A stretch of 64,000 bases of DNA from positions 124,001 through 188,000 of the forward strand of contig JADGFD010000002.1 of NCBI GenBank assembly GCA_016744015.1. Direction: 5' to 3'. How positions within the stretch are numbered: position 1 is the stretch's first letter; each line of letters starts with the position of its first letter. This stretch comes from Paracoccaceae bacterium (lineage in GTDB: Bacteria > Pseudomonadota > Alphaproteobacteria > Rhodobacterales > Rhodobacteraceae). The position numbers were made by a program, and so were the translations under genes. Of the stretch, positions 34,844-44,075 are shown piece after piece. The notes under the pieces were generated by a model. That model searched no databases. It was not told where the DNA came from and saw only the letters and a list, made by a program, of their open reading frames with translations.

Positions 34844-37342
34844 CTACTCAGCCGCCACCTGCAAGGGCACCCTTGCCAGCACGGTATCGGATTGCCCGGA
34901 TACATAACGCAGCTCATAATTCCCGCCCGCTGGGGCGGTAAAGCTGGCGGGCGAGCCCTCACGCGTATAGGTATAACTGATATATTCGCTATCTGCCGAG
35001 CCAACCACGGCAATGGAAAGGTAATCCAGCCGGTTATCCGGCCCGAGCCATTCAACCGTAAACGCCGTGCCAGCCTGCACCAGCTCTTGGGCCTCCAACA
35101 ATATCGTTGGTGCTGTAAGGTTGAGGGGCCGCCGTGCCAAGGTGGCATTGGATTGCCCCGAAACATAGCGGATTTCATAATCCCCAGCCACATCCGGCGC
35201 TTGCACCTGCAAACTGGCCCCGTCACGGGTATAGGCATAGCCTTTATATGCGCCTTCATCTGCATCCGGCGCGACGATGGTCACAAAATCACGGTCGGCA
35301 TTAGGGCCTTTCCATGTGATATCAATTGTGGCCCCCGCCACGGCGGTTTCCACGGCCTCCAGCGAGGTTGCGACCGCCTCAAGGGTGATCATTCGCGTGG
35401 CCAGCGTAGCGTTTGACTGGCCGGACACATAGCGGATTTCATAGGTGCCAGCTGTATCAAGCGCGGTGATGCTGGCAGGGCTGCCCTCGGTGGTATAAGC
35501 ATAGCTGTTATAAGCCCCCGCCGCAGCTCCAGCCTCGACAATGGTGATAAAATCCTGCGCATTATTTGGCCCTTGCCATTCCACTGTGATAGCTCCGCCA
35601 GCATTGGCGGTTTCCGGCGCGTTGAGCGTAACAGTTACGGCGGCCAGTGTGAGCGGTGCCCGTGCCAAGGTGGCGTTGGATTGGCCGGAGACGTAGCGGA
35701 TTTCATAATCCCCAGCCATATCAGTCGCTTGCACCTGAACCGTGGTGCCCGCACTGGTATATGCATAGCTATTATAAGCCCCCTCAGCGGCATTCGGTGC
35801 CACGATGGTAATAAAATCCCGCTCGGCATTTGGCCCTTTCCAGACAATCTCTATGCTGGCTCCCGCAGGGGCGGTTTGCACAGCGCTTAGGGTCACAGCC
35901 ACGTCTTCCAGTGTGATAAGCCGCCGCGCCAGCACTTTGTTGGATTGCCCTGAGACATAGCGAATTTCATAGGTGCCCGCAGCATCCAGCGTGGTGATGC
36001 TGGCAGGGCTGGTTTCGGTAGTATAGGAATAGCTGTTATAGGCGGCATCCGGCGCGCCAATTTCCACAATAGTCACAAAATCCCGCTCGTTATTGGGGCC
36101 AACCCATTGCACCTCAACCACCGCACCAGCATTGGCGACCTCGGCGGCACTGAGCGAAACCGTGGGCGGGGTGAGTGTGATGGGTTGGCGGGCCAAAACC
36201 GTGCTGGAGCTGGCAGACACATAGCGGATTTCATAATCCCCCACGCTGTCGATCGAATTGATTGTCACAGGCGAGCCTTCTTCGGCATAGGCGTAATCAT
36301 TATAGGCCCCCGGCAGGGCATCTGGCGCCACAACGGTTACAAAATCCCGGTCATCCCCCGGACCTTCCCACGTGATTTGAATGGGCGAACCTGCAACCGC
36401 CGTGCTTGGCCCGTTCAGGCTCACCTTTTGCACAACGGTAATATCAGCCCGAGAAAGCTCTTCGCTATCGCTGTCAACATATATCACTGCATATTGCCCA
36501 ACCACGGCGGGGGCCGTAAAGGCGGCGGGCGAACCGTTGGTGGCGTCAACACTGGCAAAAACCTCGCCATTTTCAGAGATCAGGTGGATTTGGTCACCTG
36601 TGCGTGCGGTGGCGTTCCATGTGGCGCTAAATTGCGTGTTGGTTTCGACCTCGGCAGGGGCTTGCAGCAGCACGCTAAAAGGGGGCGGTGTGATGGGCGT
36701 CGGGGCTGGCGCTTCCACCATCATGGTGGTGAGCGCGGCGGCCAGCTCTTCGGTGGAGTCCGCTGTGAGATATAACCCGCCAGTTTGAGCGGCAAGGCAG
36801 CTGAGCTGGCTTTGGTCTTCAATGCCGGCCACATCAAAACCGACCACATGGGCGGTGAAATCAATACCGCCGCGGGCCAGCTCGGCGGCTAGGGCGCAAG
36901 GGTCTGCGTTGCAGCTTTCCAAGCCGTCAGACACCAGAACAATCCGGCTCGGATTGTCTTGGTAATTGAGCACCTCGGCGGCTTGGCGCACGGCATCGGT
37001 GAGCGGGGTGCGGCCACGGGGCACAAGGCTGTTTACCGCAGCGGAGAAGGTCGGCGCATTCAGTGGACCAACAGGCAGCACCAGCTCGATATCTTGGCAA
37101 TTGGATTTTTCGCGGTGGCCATAGGCCACAAGGCCAAAGCGCGCATTTGGGTCAATATCGCCCACAAGGTCCGCAATCACCTCACGTGCGATTTCGATCT
37201 TGGAAACCCCGCCGATTTGCCCCCACATGGAATTGGAAACGTCTAACACTACAATAGTATCTGGGCTTTGCTGGGCCTGCACGGGCAGTGCGAAGGGCGT
37301 TGCTAAGGCAAGGGTGGCAGCAAAAATTTTTTTTCCAAACAT
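34844..37342 (-). CDS. secreted VWA-domain protein with six tandem repeats
   Basis: An 832-residue protein. A signal peptide (about 1-24) is followed by a von Willebrand A domain at about 28-210, with the complete metal-site motif DVSNS (34-38) and the second threonine in RGRTPLTDA. A diverged repeat (about 222-305) precedes six repeats of about 88 residues, each with a W-x-GP-N start, (R/Q)DF(V/I)TIV, AYNSYAY and YEIRYVSGQSN. Units alternate between two subtypes (SPASIT versus VQVQA), so the array grew by copying two-unit blocks. The ATG at 37342 is preferred because GGAG lies 8 bases away. Probably a periplasmic or surface adhesive/scaffold protein; function unknown. Confidence 0.8.
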   Translation of the reverse strand: MFGKKIFAATLALATPFALPVQAQQSPDTIVVLDVSNSMWGQIGGVSKIEIAREVIADLVGDIDPNARFGLVAYGHREKSNCQDIELVLPVGPLNAPTFSAAVNSLVPRGRTPLTDAVRQAAEVLNYQDNPSRIVLVSDGLESCNADPCALAAELARGGIDFTAHVVGFDVAGIEDQSQLSCLAAQTGGLYLTADSTEELAAALTTMMVEAPAPTPITPPPFSVLLQAPAEVETNTQFSATWNATARTGDQIHLISENGEVFASVDATNGSPAAFTAPAVVGQYAVIYVDSDSEELSRADITVVQKVSLNGPSTAVAGSPIQITWEGPGDDRDFVTVVAPDALPGAYNDYAYAEEGSPVTINSIDSVGDYEIRYVSASSSTVLARQPITLTPPTVSLSAAEVANAGAVVEVQWVGPNNERDFVTIVEIGAPDAAYNSYSYTTETSPASITTLDAAGTYEIRYVSGQSNKVLARRLITLEDVAVTLSAVQTAPAGASIEIVWKGPNAERDFITIVAPNAAEGAYNSYAYTSAGTTVQVQATDMAGDYEIRYVSGQSNATLARAPLTLAAVTVTLNAPETANAGGAITVEWQGPNNAQDFITIVEAGAAAGAYNSYAYTTEGSPASITALDTAGTYEIRYVSGQSNATLATRMITLEAVATSLEAVETAVAGATIDITWKGPNADRDFVTIVAPDADEGAYKGYAYTRDGASLQVQAPDVAGDYEIRYVSGQSNATLARRPLNLTAPTILLEAQELVQAGTAFTVEWLGPDNRLDYLSIAVVGSADSEYISYTYTREGSPASFTAPAGGNYELRYVSGQSDTVLARVPLQVAAE
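34910..36430. repeat. tandem 264-bp coding repeats
   Basis: The DNA behind the six protein repeats recurs every 264 bp, with a 528-bp higher-order period from the alternating subtypes. Segments such as the one encoding YEIRYVSGQSN are almost identical between units. Such arrays can gain or lose units by recombination. Confidence 0.7.
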
Positions 37343-37431
37343 GTGCATGGCTCCAAATAGGTAAATTCAATAGCCCCTAATAGCACATCCATAGGTGTAG
37401 GTTAACAGTATAAATTCAGGTTTTTATGCAC

Positions 37432-38200
37432 TTAATAGCTGGCTCCGATGACTATCGGGGCCATTTTACTTTTTTTAAAAAGGTGGCTACCGAAATCGAT
37501 TATCCGCTGCGCCAAAACCTCGCCTCCAGCCGTATAATAACGCAGCTCATAGCGGCCCTCAGCGCGGGGTGCGACCAAGAGCACATTGCCCGCGTTGCCC
37601 GCGCGGGCAACCGCCAGCACATCCTTAGCGCCGGCTGCCGCGAGGCCGATATAATCGCTGCTATCCATCGGGCCGGTGAATTCAACCGCAATTCGGCTAC
37701 GCGGGCCGATGGCGTCGGGCGCGGTGAGCGTGGCTTCCAGCATGCTTTCAGACATGGCCGCGCCGTCGGTCGGCATCTCCATCATGGAATTGAGATCGTC
37801 CTTTAGCTCCTGGCTGGTTTCAGGGGTCAGATTCAGCCCGCCATTGAGTTTGGCGAGCGCCTCTAGGCCGGATTGGTCATCAATACCGGGCACATCAAAC
37901 CCGATTACGTGCAGTGTAAGATCAAGCGCGTTTTCACCAAGCTCGGTGGCGAGCGGCCTTGGGGGGGAGGTTGTTAACAGCCGTTTTGAAGCCCGCAGGG
38001 TCGATATCTACTTCAAGGCCGGTCACCAAATCGCTGATCACATCCCGGGCAATCAGGATTTTGGCGACGCCGCCGATTTGCCCCCACATTGAATTTGAAA
38101 CATCCAGCACAATGATTGTGTCAGGGTAGGGCGCTTCTTGCGCTATGGCGCCGGTGAAGCTGGCCGCTACGAGGCTGGTAATGGTTAACTTTTTCAACAT
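37432..38200 (-). pseudogene. degenerate paralogue of the VWA repeat protein
   Basis: From the ATG at 38200 the frame gives a signal peptide and DTIIVLDVSNSMWGQIGG, almost identical to the VWA protein next door, then stops at about 37934. A second frame resumes with ATELGENALDLTLHVIGFDV and carries the rest of the domain plus one repeat-like unit ending at 37432. The frames differ by one base, and a run of seven Gs at 37971-37977 lies at the break: with six, the two frames would join into one 255-codon gene. Even then, two internal VWA segments are missing (the counterparts of about residues 60-95 and 115-155). It is either a decayed copy or a phase-variable, shortened one. Confidence 0.7.
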
Positions 38201-38357
38201 CGTCCCGTTCTCCGGATGGATAATTCTTATGGTTAAGGCGTAGCGCAGAGCGCCAAATAGGTGAAATCACGCTGGTGAACGATTTGGTGAGGCGTTGAAA
38301 CACTTGCCGCTGGAAGTGCCGTGGCCTACATAAGCAGAGCAACACAGGAGCCCCCAT

Positions 38358-38846
38358 ATGCCACTTTTTAGAATGCTCGGCATCGCCACGTTTATTTTTG
38401 CGCTCGATCGCGGGTTGAAATACTGGGTGGTTGAGGGGATGGACCTAGTGAATGTAGGCCGGATAGAGGTGTGGCCGCCTTACCTTAACCTGCACATGGC
38501 GTGGAATGAGGGCATTAACTTTGGTCTGTTTGGCTCGGGAAGCGATGTGACGCGCTGGGTGCTTGTCGGCATTGGGCTACTGATCTCGCTGGGGCTGCTG
38601 ATTTGGTTTCGCAAGGCGAAGAGGTTTTGGCTGCAAGCTTCGGTGGGGCTGGTTGTGGGCGGGGCGATTGGCAATATTTATGATCGGCTGACATACGGGG
38701 CCGTAGCGGATTTCTTGAACATGAGCTGCTGTGGGTTTGAAAACCCATATGCATTTAACTTGGCGGATATGGCGATATTTTTTGGGGCTGTCGGGCTGGT
38801 GTTTTTGGACGCGAAACAAGGCAAGAAGAATAAAAAGAAGCGTTAG
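38358..38846 (+). CDS. lspA: lipoprotein signal peptidase (signal peptidase II)
   Basis: A 162-residue four-helix membrane aspartyl protease that removes signal peptides from prolipoproteins. Conserved blocks are NLHMAWNEGINFGLFG, GGAIGNIYDRLTYGAVADFL with the first catalytic aspartate region, and FNLADMAIFFGAV with the second. A lysine-rich tail ends the protein. The lipoproteins encoded at 34191-34658 and 61704-62177 would be its substrates. Confidence 0.94.
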   Translation: MPLFRMLGIATFIFALDRGLKYWVVEGMDLVNVGRIEVWPPYLNLHMAWNEGINFGLFGSGSDVTRWVLVGIGLLISLGLLIWFRKAKRFWLQASVGLVVGGAIGNIYDRLTYGAVADFLNMSCCGFENPYAFNLADMAIFFGAVGLVFLDAKQGKKNKKKR

Positions 38847-38856
38847 GCTGCGTCCT

Positions 38857-38918
38857 GCACCCTGCAAGCCGAAGGCGCCGCACGCGGTGACGAGGTGGCC
38901 CGTAGGGTCGCCGAGGAA
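38857..38918 (-). repeat. intergenic repeat family B, copy 1 (inverted)
   Basis: This stretch after lspA, read on the minus strand, matches the unit at 47556-47626: GCACCCTGCAAGC, then GAAG-CGCCGCA, then GACGAGG and CCGAGGA. It lies in a 307-base gap (38847-39153) that otherwise holds only GC-rich non-coding DNA. Confidence 0.5.
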
Positions 38919-39153
38919 CCGCGACGCCGGAACTGTCCGGTTGCTCCGGGCTTGCTTTGACTTCGGGGAGCTAAAGCCCCCCTCTGCCAAAGCACATTTT
39001 CAGACAAGCTGAAAACGCCTGCCGCTGGCCGTGGCCTCGCTGCGCTCGGCGGTCTTTTGCGGATAGGGGGCGTGTTTGATCACGGTTGCGTATCAGCGGT
39101 TGATGTTGGCGCGGGGGCGGTTATCTTGGCGATACATATGCAGGGAGATGAGT

Positions 39154-40494
39154 ATGCGCAGTATTTGCAGGCTGGCTTTGGTGGCCACCATTTGGGGGCC
39201 AATGGCCAACGCACAGCAGGTGCCGGTTACCAGCTATATGTTGGAAAATGGCATGGAGGTGGTGGTGATTGAGGATCACCGCGCGCCGATTGTGACTCAT
39301 ATGGTGTGGTATCGCGTGGGCGCGGCTGATGAGCCAGCTGGCAAATCCGGCATTGCGCATTTTTTGGAGCATCTGATGTTTAAGGGCACGGCTGCGGTAC
39401 CTGACGGGCAGTTTTCCCCGATTGTGGAAGCCAATGGTGGCGATGATAACGCCTTCACTTCGCAAGATTATACCGCTTATTACCAGCAAGTTGCGGTGGA
39501 CCGTCTACCTTTGATGATGGAGATGGAAGCCGACCGGATGCGGGGGCTTATTCTTGATGATGCCGCCATGCTGACCGAGCGTGATGTGGTGCTGGAAGAG
39601 CGCGCCTTGCGCACCGATAGCGACCCAGGATCGCTGTTTGGCGAGCAGCGGGATGCCGCGCAATTTCTCAACCACCCTTACGGCACGCCGGTGATCGGCT
39701 GGCCGGACGAGGTGAACGCGCTCACCTTGCAAGATGCACTTGATTTTTACGCGGTGTTTTACGCGCCAAATAATGCGGTTTTGGTGGTGGCCGGAGATGT
39801 GCAGCCCGCGGATGTGTTGGCCTTGGCTAAGCAACATTACGGGCCGCTGGTGCCTTCTGAAGGCATCAGCAAGCGACTTCGCCCGCAGGAGCCGCCGCAG
39901 CGCGCGGCGCGGCGGCTGGTGTATAAGGACCCTCGGGTCGCCTCGCCCTATGCTATTCGCAGCTACCTTGCGCCCAACCGGCAGGCGGGTGACCAAACCC
40001 AAGCAGCGGCGCTGAGCTTGCTGGCTGATGTGCTTGGCGGCGGCGGGATCACCTCCTTGCTCGGGCAGAGATTGCAGATTGAGGAAGATATCGCGCTGGC
40101 CTCGGGGGCCTTTTATAGCGGGCTTTCCTATGACCCCGATACCTTTGGCATGTATGTGGTGCCAAAGCCCGGTGTGAGCTTAGAGGAGGCCGAGGCGCGC
40201 ATGGATGCGGCGCTGGCATATTTTCTTGAAACGGGGGTAGACCCAGCAAGGCTGGCGCGCTCAAAGGCCTCGATTCTGGCCAGCGAGATTTATGCGATGG
40301 ATAGCCAAAGCGGGCTGGCGCGGCGCTATGGCGCGGCGTTGACTTCGGGGCTTACGGTGGAAGATGTGGCGGCATGGCCCGATATTTTGCAAGCTGTAAC
40401 CGAGGAAGACATTTTGGCCGCAGCGCAAGATGTGCTGGACGTCCGCCGCTCGGTCACCGGCTATTTGATGGGCGAAAAGGAGACAGGCCAATGA
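39154..40494 (+). CDS. M16 zinc peptidase, catalytic subunit
   Basis: A 446-residue secreted pitrilysin-family protease. After a signal peptide (cleavage near ANA-QQ, residue 20) the inverted zinc motif HFLEH is at about 69-73 within KSGIAHFLEHLMFKGT, and RDVVLEERALRTDSDPGSLF supplies the distal glutamate. AGGGAG lies 6 bases before the ATG at 39154. The partner gene overlaps by 4 bases; together they should form a periplasmic two-chain peptidase like mitochondrial MPP. Confidence 0.92.
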   Translation: MRSICRLALVATIWGPMANAQQVPVTSYMLENGMEVVVIEDHRAPIVTHMVWYRVGAADEPAGKSGIAHFLEHLMFKGTAAVPDGQFSPIVEANGGDDNAFTSQDYTAYYQQVAVDRLPLMMEMEADRMRGLILDDAAMLTERDVVLEERALRTDSDPGSLFGEQRDAAQFLNHPYGTPVIGWPDEVNALTLQDALDFYAVFYAPNNAVLVVAGDVQPADVLALAKQHYGPLVPSEGISKRLRPQEPPQRAARRLVYKDPRVASPYAIRSYLAPNRQAGDQTQAAALSLLADVLGGGGITSLLGQRLQIEEDIALASGAFYSGLSYDPDTFGMYVVPKPGVSLEEAEARMDAALAYFLETGVDPARLARSKASILASEIYAMDSQSGLARRYGAALTSGLTVEDVAAWPDILQAVTEEDILAAAQDVLDVRRSVTGYLMGEKETGQ

Positions 40495-41798
40495 TCAGGA
40501 TTTTCACACTCGCCTTTGTCGTGCTGGCTGCGCTGCCGCTTCGGGCGGCCACTGATATTCAGGTGGTCACTTCACCCGGTGGCATTACAGCTTGGCTGGT
40601 GCAGGAGCCAAGCATTCCTATGGTCGCCTTTCAGTTCAGCTTTCGCGGAGGGGCCTCGCAAGATGCGCCGGAAAAGCTGGGGGCGACCAACCTGATGGTG
40701 GGGCTGTTGGAAGAGGGCGCGGGCGATGTGAACGCCACTGAATTTGCCGAGCGCTCAGACGAATTGGGTGCGCGTTTTAGCTTTAGCACGGGGCGCGATA
40801 GTGTGAGCATCACGGCCTCTATGCTGACCAATAACTTGGCCGAAAGCGTGGCGTTGCTGCGGCTGGCGCTGGTGGAGCCGAGCTTTAACGAGGTCGCTTT
40901 TGAACGGGTGCGCGGACAGGTAAACTCTGGCCTGCGTTCGGATGAAACCGACCCGCAGTCCATTGGCAGCACAGCGTTTCAGGCGATGGTTTTCCCTGAT
41001 CATGCCTATGGCCGCCCTACCGATGGCACACTGAAAACCGTAGCGGCGCTTTCGCCCGATGATATGCGGGTGGCACACCGAAATGCGCTGGGTCGTAACA
41101 ACGTAATAATTGGCGTGGTCGGGGATATTTCGCCCGAGGCGCTGGGTGTGCTACTGGACGAATTACTGGGTGATTTACCGGATGACATTTCGGACAATGT
41201 GCCGAATATTGCGCCTAATTTGGAAGCGGGTATTACCACGATCCAGTTTGAAACTCCGCAATCGGTTGTGATTTTCGCTCAGCCCGGGCTAAAGCGGGAT
41301 GACCCGGATTACCTCGCGGCCTATGTGCTGAACCATATCATCGGCGGGCGGTCTTCCACCGCGCGGCTCAATGTCGAGGTGCGCGAAGAGCGGGGGCTGA
41401 CCTATGGGATTTCGAGCTTTCTGCTGCCCTACCAGCATGCCGCGCTTTATATGGGCCACTTTAATAGTGGCAACGAGACCGTGGCCGAGGCTGTCGGTAT
41501 TGTGCAGGATGAATGGGCCAAAGTGGCTGGGACAGGTGTGACAGCGCAAGAGCTGGAAACCGCCAAACACTACCTGACAGGCGCCTATGCGCTACGCTTT
41601 GACGGTAATGCTGAGATCGCGGGGATACTCGCCGGGCTGCAAGTGGTGAAGCTGCCAATAGGCTATATTGTTGAGCGCAATGACTTGGTGAATGCGGTGA
41701 CGCTTTCTGAGATCAACCGCGTGGCAGCGCGGCTATACCAGCCAGAAAAGCTGCGGTTTGTTGTGGTAGGCCAGCCGGAAGGTATAGCGCAAGAATAG
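40491..41798 (+). CDS. M16 peptidase-like partner without zinc motif
   Basis: A 435-residue secreted M16 homologue. Where HxxEH should be it reads LGATNLMVGLLEEGAGD, so it cannot bind zinc and is the non-catalytic partner. Conserved structural blocks remain, such as TARLNVEVREERGLTYGISS. The signal peptide is MIRIFTLAFVVLAALPLRAA. The start overlaps the stop of the active subunit (ATGA), supporting joint translation and a heterodimer. Confidence 0.9.
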   Translation: MIRIFTLAFVVLAALPLRAATDIQVVTSPGGITAWLVQEPSIPMVAFQFSFRGGASQDAPEKLGATNLMVGLLEEGAGDVNATEFAERSDELGARFSFSTGRDSVSITASMLTNNLAESVALLRLALVEPSFNEVAFERVRGQVNSGLRSDETDPQSIGSTAFQAMVFPDHAYGRPTDGTLKTVAALSPDDMRVAHRNALGRNNVIIGVVGDISPEALGVLLDELLGDLPDDISDNVPNIAPNLEAGITTIQFETPQSVVIFAQPGLKRDDPDYLAAYVLNHIIGGRSSTARLNVEVREERGLTYGISSFLLPYQHAALYMGHFNSGNETVAEAVGIVQDEWAKVAGTGVTAQELETAKHYLTGAYALRFDGNAEIAGILAGLQVVKLPIGYIVERNDLVNAVTLSEINRVAARLYQPEKLRFVVVGQPEGIAQE

Positions 41799-41944
41799 CC
41801 CCTAGCGCCGCCGAGCGTAGCGAGGCGATGGCCCGTTAGGGCCACCGGTTTTTGCTTGCAAAAACTGCGGCTTTGGCGAATGGGGGGCTTGCCCTCCCTG
41901 AGCCAAAGCCGAGCTGGCTGGGTGTGCCGGACAGCTCTGGCGGT

Positions 41945-42050
41945 GTGCTTCCTCGGCGACCCTCAATGAGCAATTTGAATGCAAAATTGCGAGGGTTAAT
42001 AATCCACCTCGTCAGCGCATGTGGGGCAAGCCCGACGGGCACTTGTTGAT
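41945..42050 (+). repeat. intergenic repeat family B, copy 2 (left of mutL)
   Basis: Includes CTCGGCGACCC, a 23-bp core at 41965-41987 (AATGAGCAATTTG followed by AATGCAAAAT), then CCACCTCGTCAGCGCATGTG. The 23-bp core is repeated identically at 43930-43952 on the other side of mutL in the same orientation. Confidence 0.65.
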
Positions 42051-42089
42051 GCTTTCAGAATCAGCCACGCGCATGCTATGTGTTGTGGT

Positions 42090-43895
42090 ATGAACGCACA
42101 AAACCCCCATATCCTGCAAGATCGACAGCCTATTCGGCAGCTAGATGACGCCGCCGCCAATCGGATCGCGGCGGGGGAAGTTGTGGAGCGGCCAGCATCT
42201 GCCATTAAGGAACTGGTTGAGAATGCGCTGGACGCGCAGGCGCAGCGCGTTGAGATTTATTATGCAGATGGCGGCAAAACCCTACTGCGTGTGGTGGATG
42301 ACGGCACGGGCATCCCGGAGGCGGAAATGCCCTTGGCTTTGTCGCGCCATGCAACCTCAAAAATTGATGGTAGCGACCTGCTGAACATCCATTCTTTTGG
42401 CTTTCGCGGTGAGGCTTTACCGTCACTCGGGGCTGTGGGGCGGCTGAGCATAACGTCGCGCTTTGCAGGGGCTGACGGCGCGTTTCGCCTTGTTGTAGAT
42501 GGTGGCAAGATGAGTGCACTTGAGCCGGTTGCGGGGCCGCAAGGCACCACGGTAGAGCTGCGAGACCTGTTTCATGCTACGCCTGCGCGGCTAAAATTTC
42601 TGCGCTCGGCAGTGGCGGAAGCGCGGGCCATTGGTGATGTGGTCAAACGGCTGGCTATGGCCGCCCCCGATGTAGCTTTTGTGCTGCGAGACATTTCTGG
42701 CGGCAAAGAGCGGATAACCTTTCGGGCCGATGTGGAGGGGGAGGGCAGCTTGCAAGCGCGGTTACGGCGAATCATGGGGCGGGATTTTGTTGAAAATGCG
42801 CTGGAGATTGATGCCGAGCGTGAGGGCATTCGGTTAACCGGATACGCGGCCTTGCCAACCTATTCACGCGGCGCGGCGGTCGCGCAGTTTTTCTTCGTAA
42901 ATGGCCGCCCTGTGCGGGATAAGCAGCTGCATGGTGCGCTACGAGCCGCCTATTCAGATTTCCTGAGCCGGGACCGCCACCCAGCGTCAGCCCTATTTCT
43001 GGATTGCCACCCCGAGCTGGTAGATGTGAACGTCCATCCCGCCAAAGCCGAAGTGCGGTTTCGAGAACCGGGTGTGGCGCGGGGGCTTATTGTATCAGCC
43101 CTGAAGCATGCGTTAGCCGAGGCGGGGCACAGGGCCTCAACCACCGTTGGCGCGGCAACCTTGGGCGCGATGCAGCCTGAGGCGTTCCCCGAGATGAGTT
43201 ACCAGATGCCGCTGCATCGGGAGCGGACAATGACTCCTTTTTCGGGCTTTGCCGAGCGCGAAGGCTGGCAGGCAGGTCGGGTGGAAGAGGCACCGCAAAC
43301 GCAGGTGGCCGACGACCTGCCACTGGGGGTTGCGCGAGCGCAGTTGCATGAGAATTATATTGTGGCACAGACAGCAAGCGGCATGGTGATTGTCGACCAG
43401 CACGCGGCGCATGAGCGGTTGGTTTATGAACGCTTGAAACGGCAATCGGGGGCGAACGGGGTGTCTTCACAAGCGTTGCTGATACCTGAAATCGTAGAGC
43501 TACCGCTGGCGGATTGCGCGCGGCTGCTGGAGGCTGCGGAGGCTATGTTTGGACTCGGGCTCGTCTATGAAGCTTTTGGGGAAGGCACGATTTGTGTGCG
43601 GGAAACGCCGGCGATATTGGGCGAGATAAACGCGGCGAAGATGCTGCGGGATGTGGCTGATGAATTGGCCGACCTCGGCCAAAGCCAGACAGTGAAAGAT
43701 CGGATTGAGGCCGTGCTGAGCCGGATGTCTTGCCATGGGTCTATCCGCTCTGGCAGGCGGATGAGCGGCGAGGAAATGAACGCATTGCTGCGCGAAATGG
43801 AAGCCACGCCGCATTCGGGGCAATGCAACCACGGGCGGCCCACTTATGTGGAGCTGAAACTGAGCGATATCGAGCGGCTGTTTGGGCGGACATAG
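42090..43895 (+). CDS. mutL: DNA mismatch repair protein MutL
   Basis: A 601-residue MutL. The GHKL ATPase motifs are [33 protein letters not shown] and [16 protein letters not shown]. The C-terminal dimer domain carries [12 protein letters not shown], matching the DQHAxxExxxxE endonuclease motif, and QCNHGRPT at the end. It should therefore nick DNA itself, as expected where MutH is absent. The ATG at 42090 gives the family N-terminus. Direct copies of repeat family B lie on both sides. Confidence 0.95.
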   Translation: MNAQNPHILQDRQPIRQLDDAAANRIAAGEVVERPASAIKELVENALDAQAQRVEIYYADGGKTLLRVVDDGTGIPEAEMPLALSRHATSKIDGSDLLNIHSFGFRGEALPSLGAVGRLSITSRFAGADGAFRLVVDGGKMSALEPVAGPQGTTVELRDLFHATPARLKFLRSAVAEARAIGDVVKRLAMAAPDVAFVLRDISGGKERITFRADVEGEGSLQARLRRIMGRDFVENALEIDAEREGIRLTGYAALPTYSRGAAVAQFFFVNGRPVRDKQLHGALRAAYSDFLSRDRHPASALFLDCHPELVDVNVHPAKAEVRFREPGVARGLIVSALKHALAEAGHRASTTVGAATLGAMQPEAFPEMSYQMPLHRERTMTPFSGFAEREGWQAGRVEEAPQTQVADDLPLGVARAQLHENYIVAQTASGMVIVDQHAAHERLVYERLKRQSGANGVSSQALLIPEIVELPLADCARLLEAAEAMFGLGLVYEAFGEGTICVRETPAILGEINAAKMLRDVADELADLGQSQTVKDRIEAVLSRMSCHGSIRSGRRMSGEEMNALLREMEATPHSGQCNHGRPTYVELKLSDIERLFGRT

Positions 43896-43908
43896 GGAAA
43901 CTCTGATG

Positions 43909-44004
43909 CTGCGCCTCCGCGGCGACCTTAATGAGCAATTTGAATGCAAAATGGGGTAAGTTATCAGCCCACCTTATCAGCGGCTTCGGCTTGCAGGGCG
44001 CGGC
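43909..44004 (+). repeat. intergenic repeat family B, copy 3 (right of mutL)
   Basis: Begins TGCGCCTCCGCGGCGACC, contains the 23-bp core at 43930-43952 shared with copy 2, and ends with CGGCTTCGGCTTGCAGGGCG. The copy lies between the mutL stop and the DUF3422 gene. Confidence 0.65.
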
Positions 44005-44075
44005 AATAAGGCGGGTGGTATGGGTTGCTTGAGCAAGGGAATGGTGGGAGTAAGGGGTAACCATGAGGATGCGCC

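Noticed and set aside
34850-36430. Regular 264-bp repeats considered as a CRISPR-like array
   Set aside because: The period is too long, the repeats are coding and in frame, and no cas genes are near.
36107-36775. A 222-codon plus-strand frame inside the VWA gene
   Set aside because: It is antisense to the repeat protein, with no ribosome-binding site; its periodic look only mirrors the repeats.
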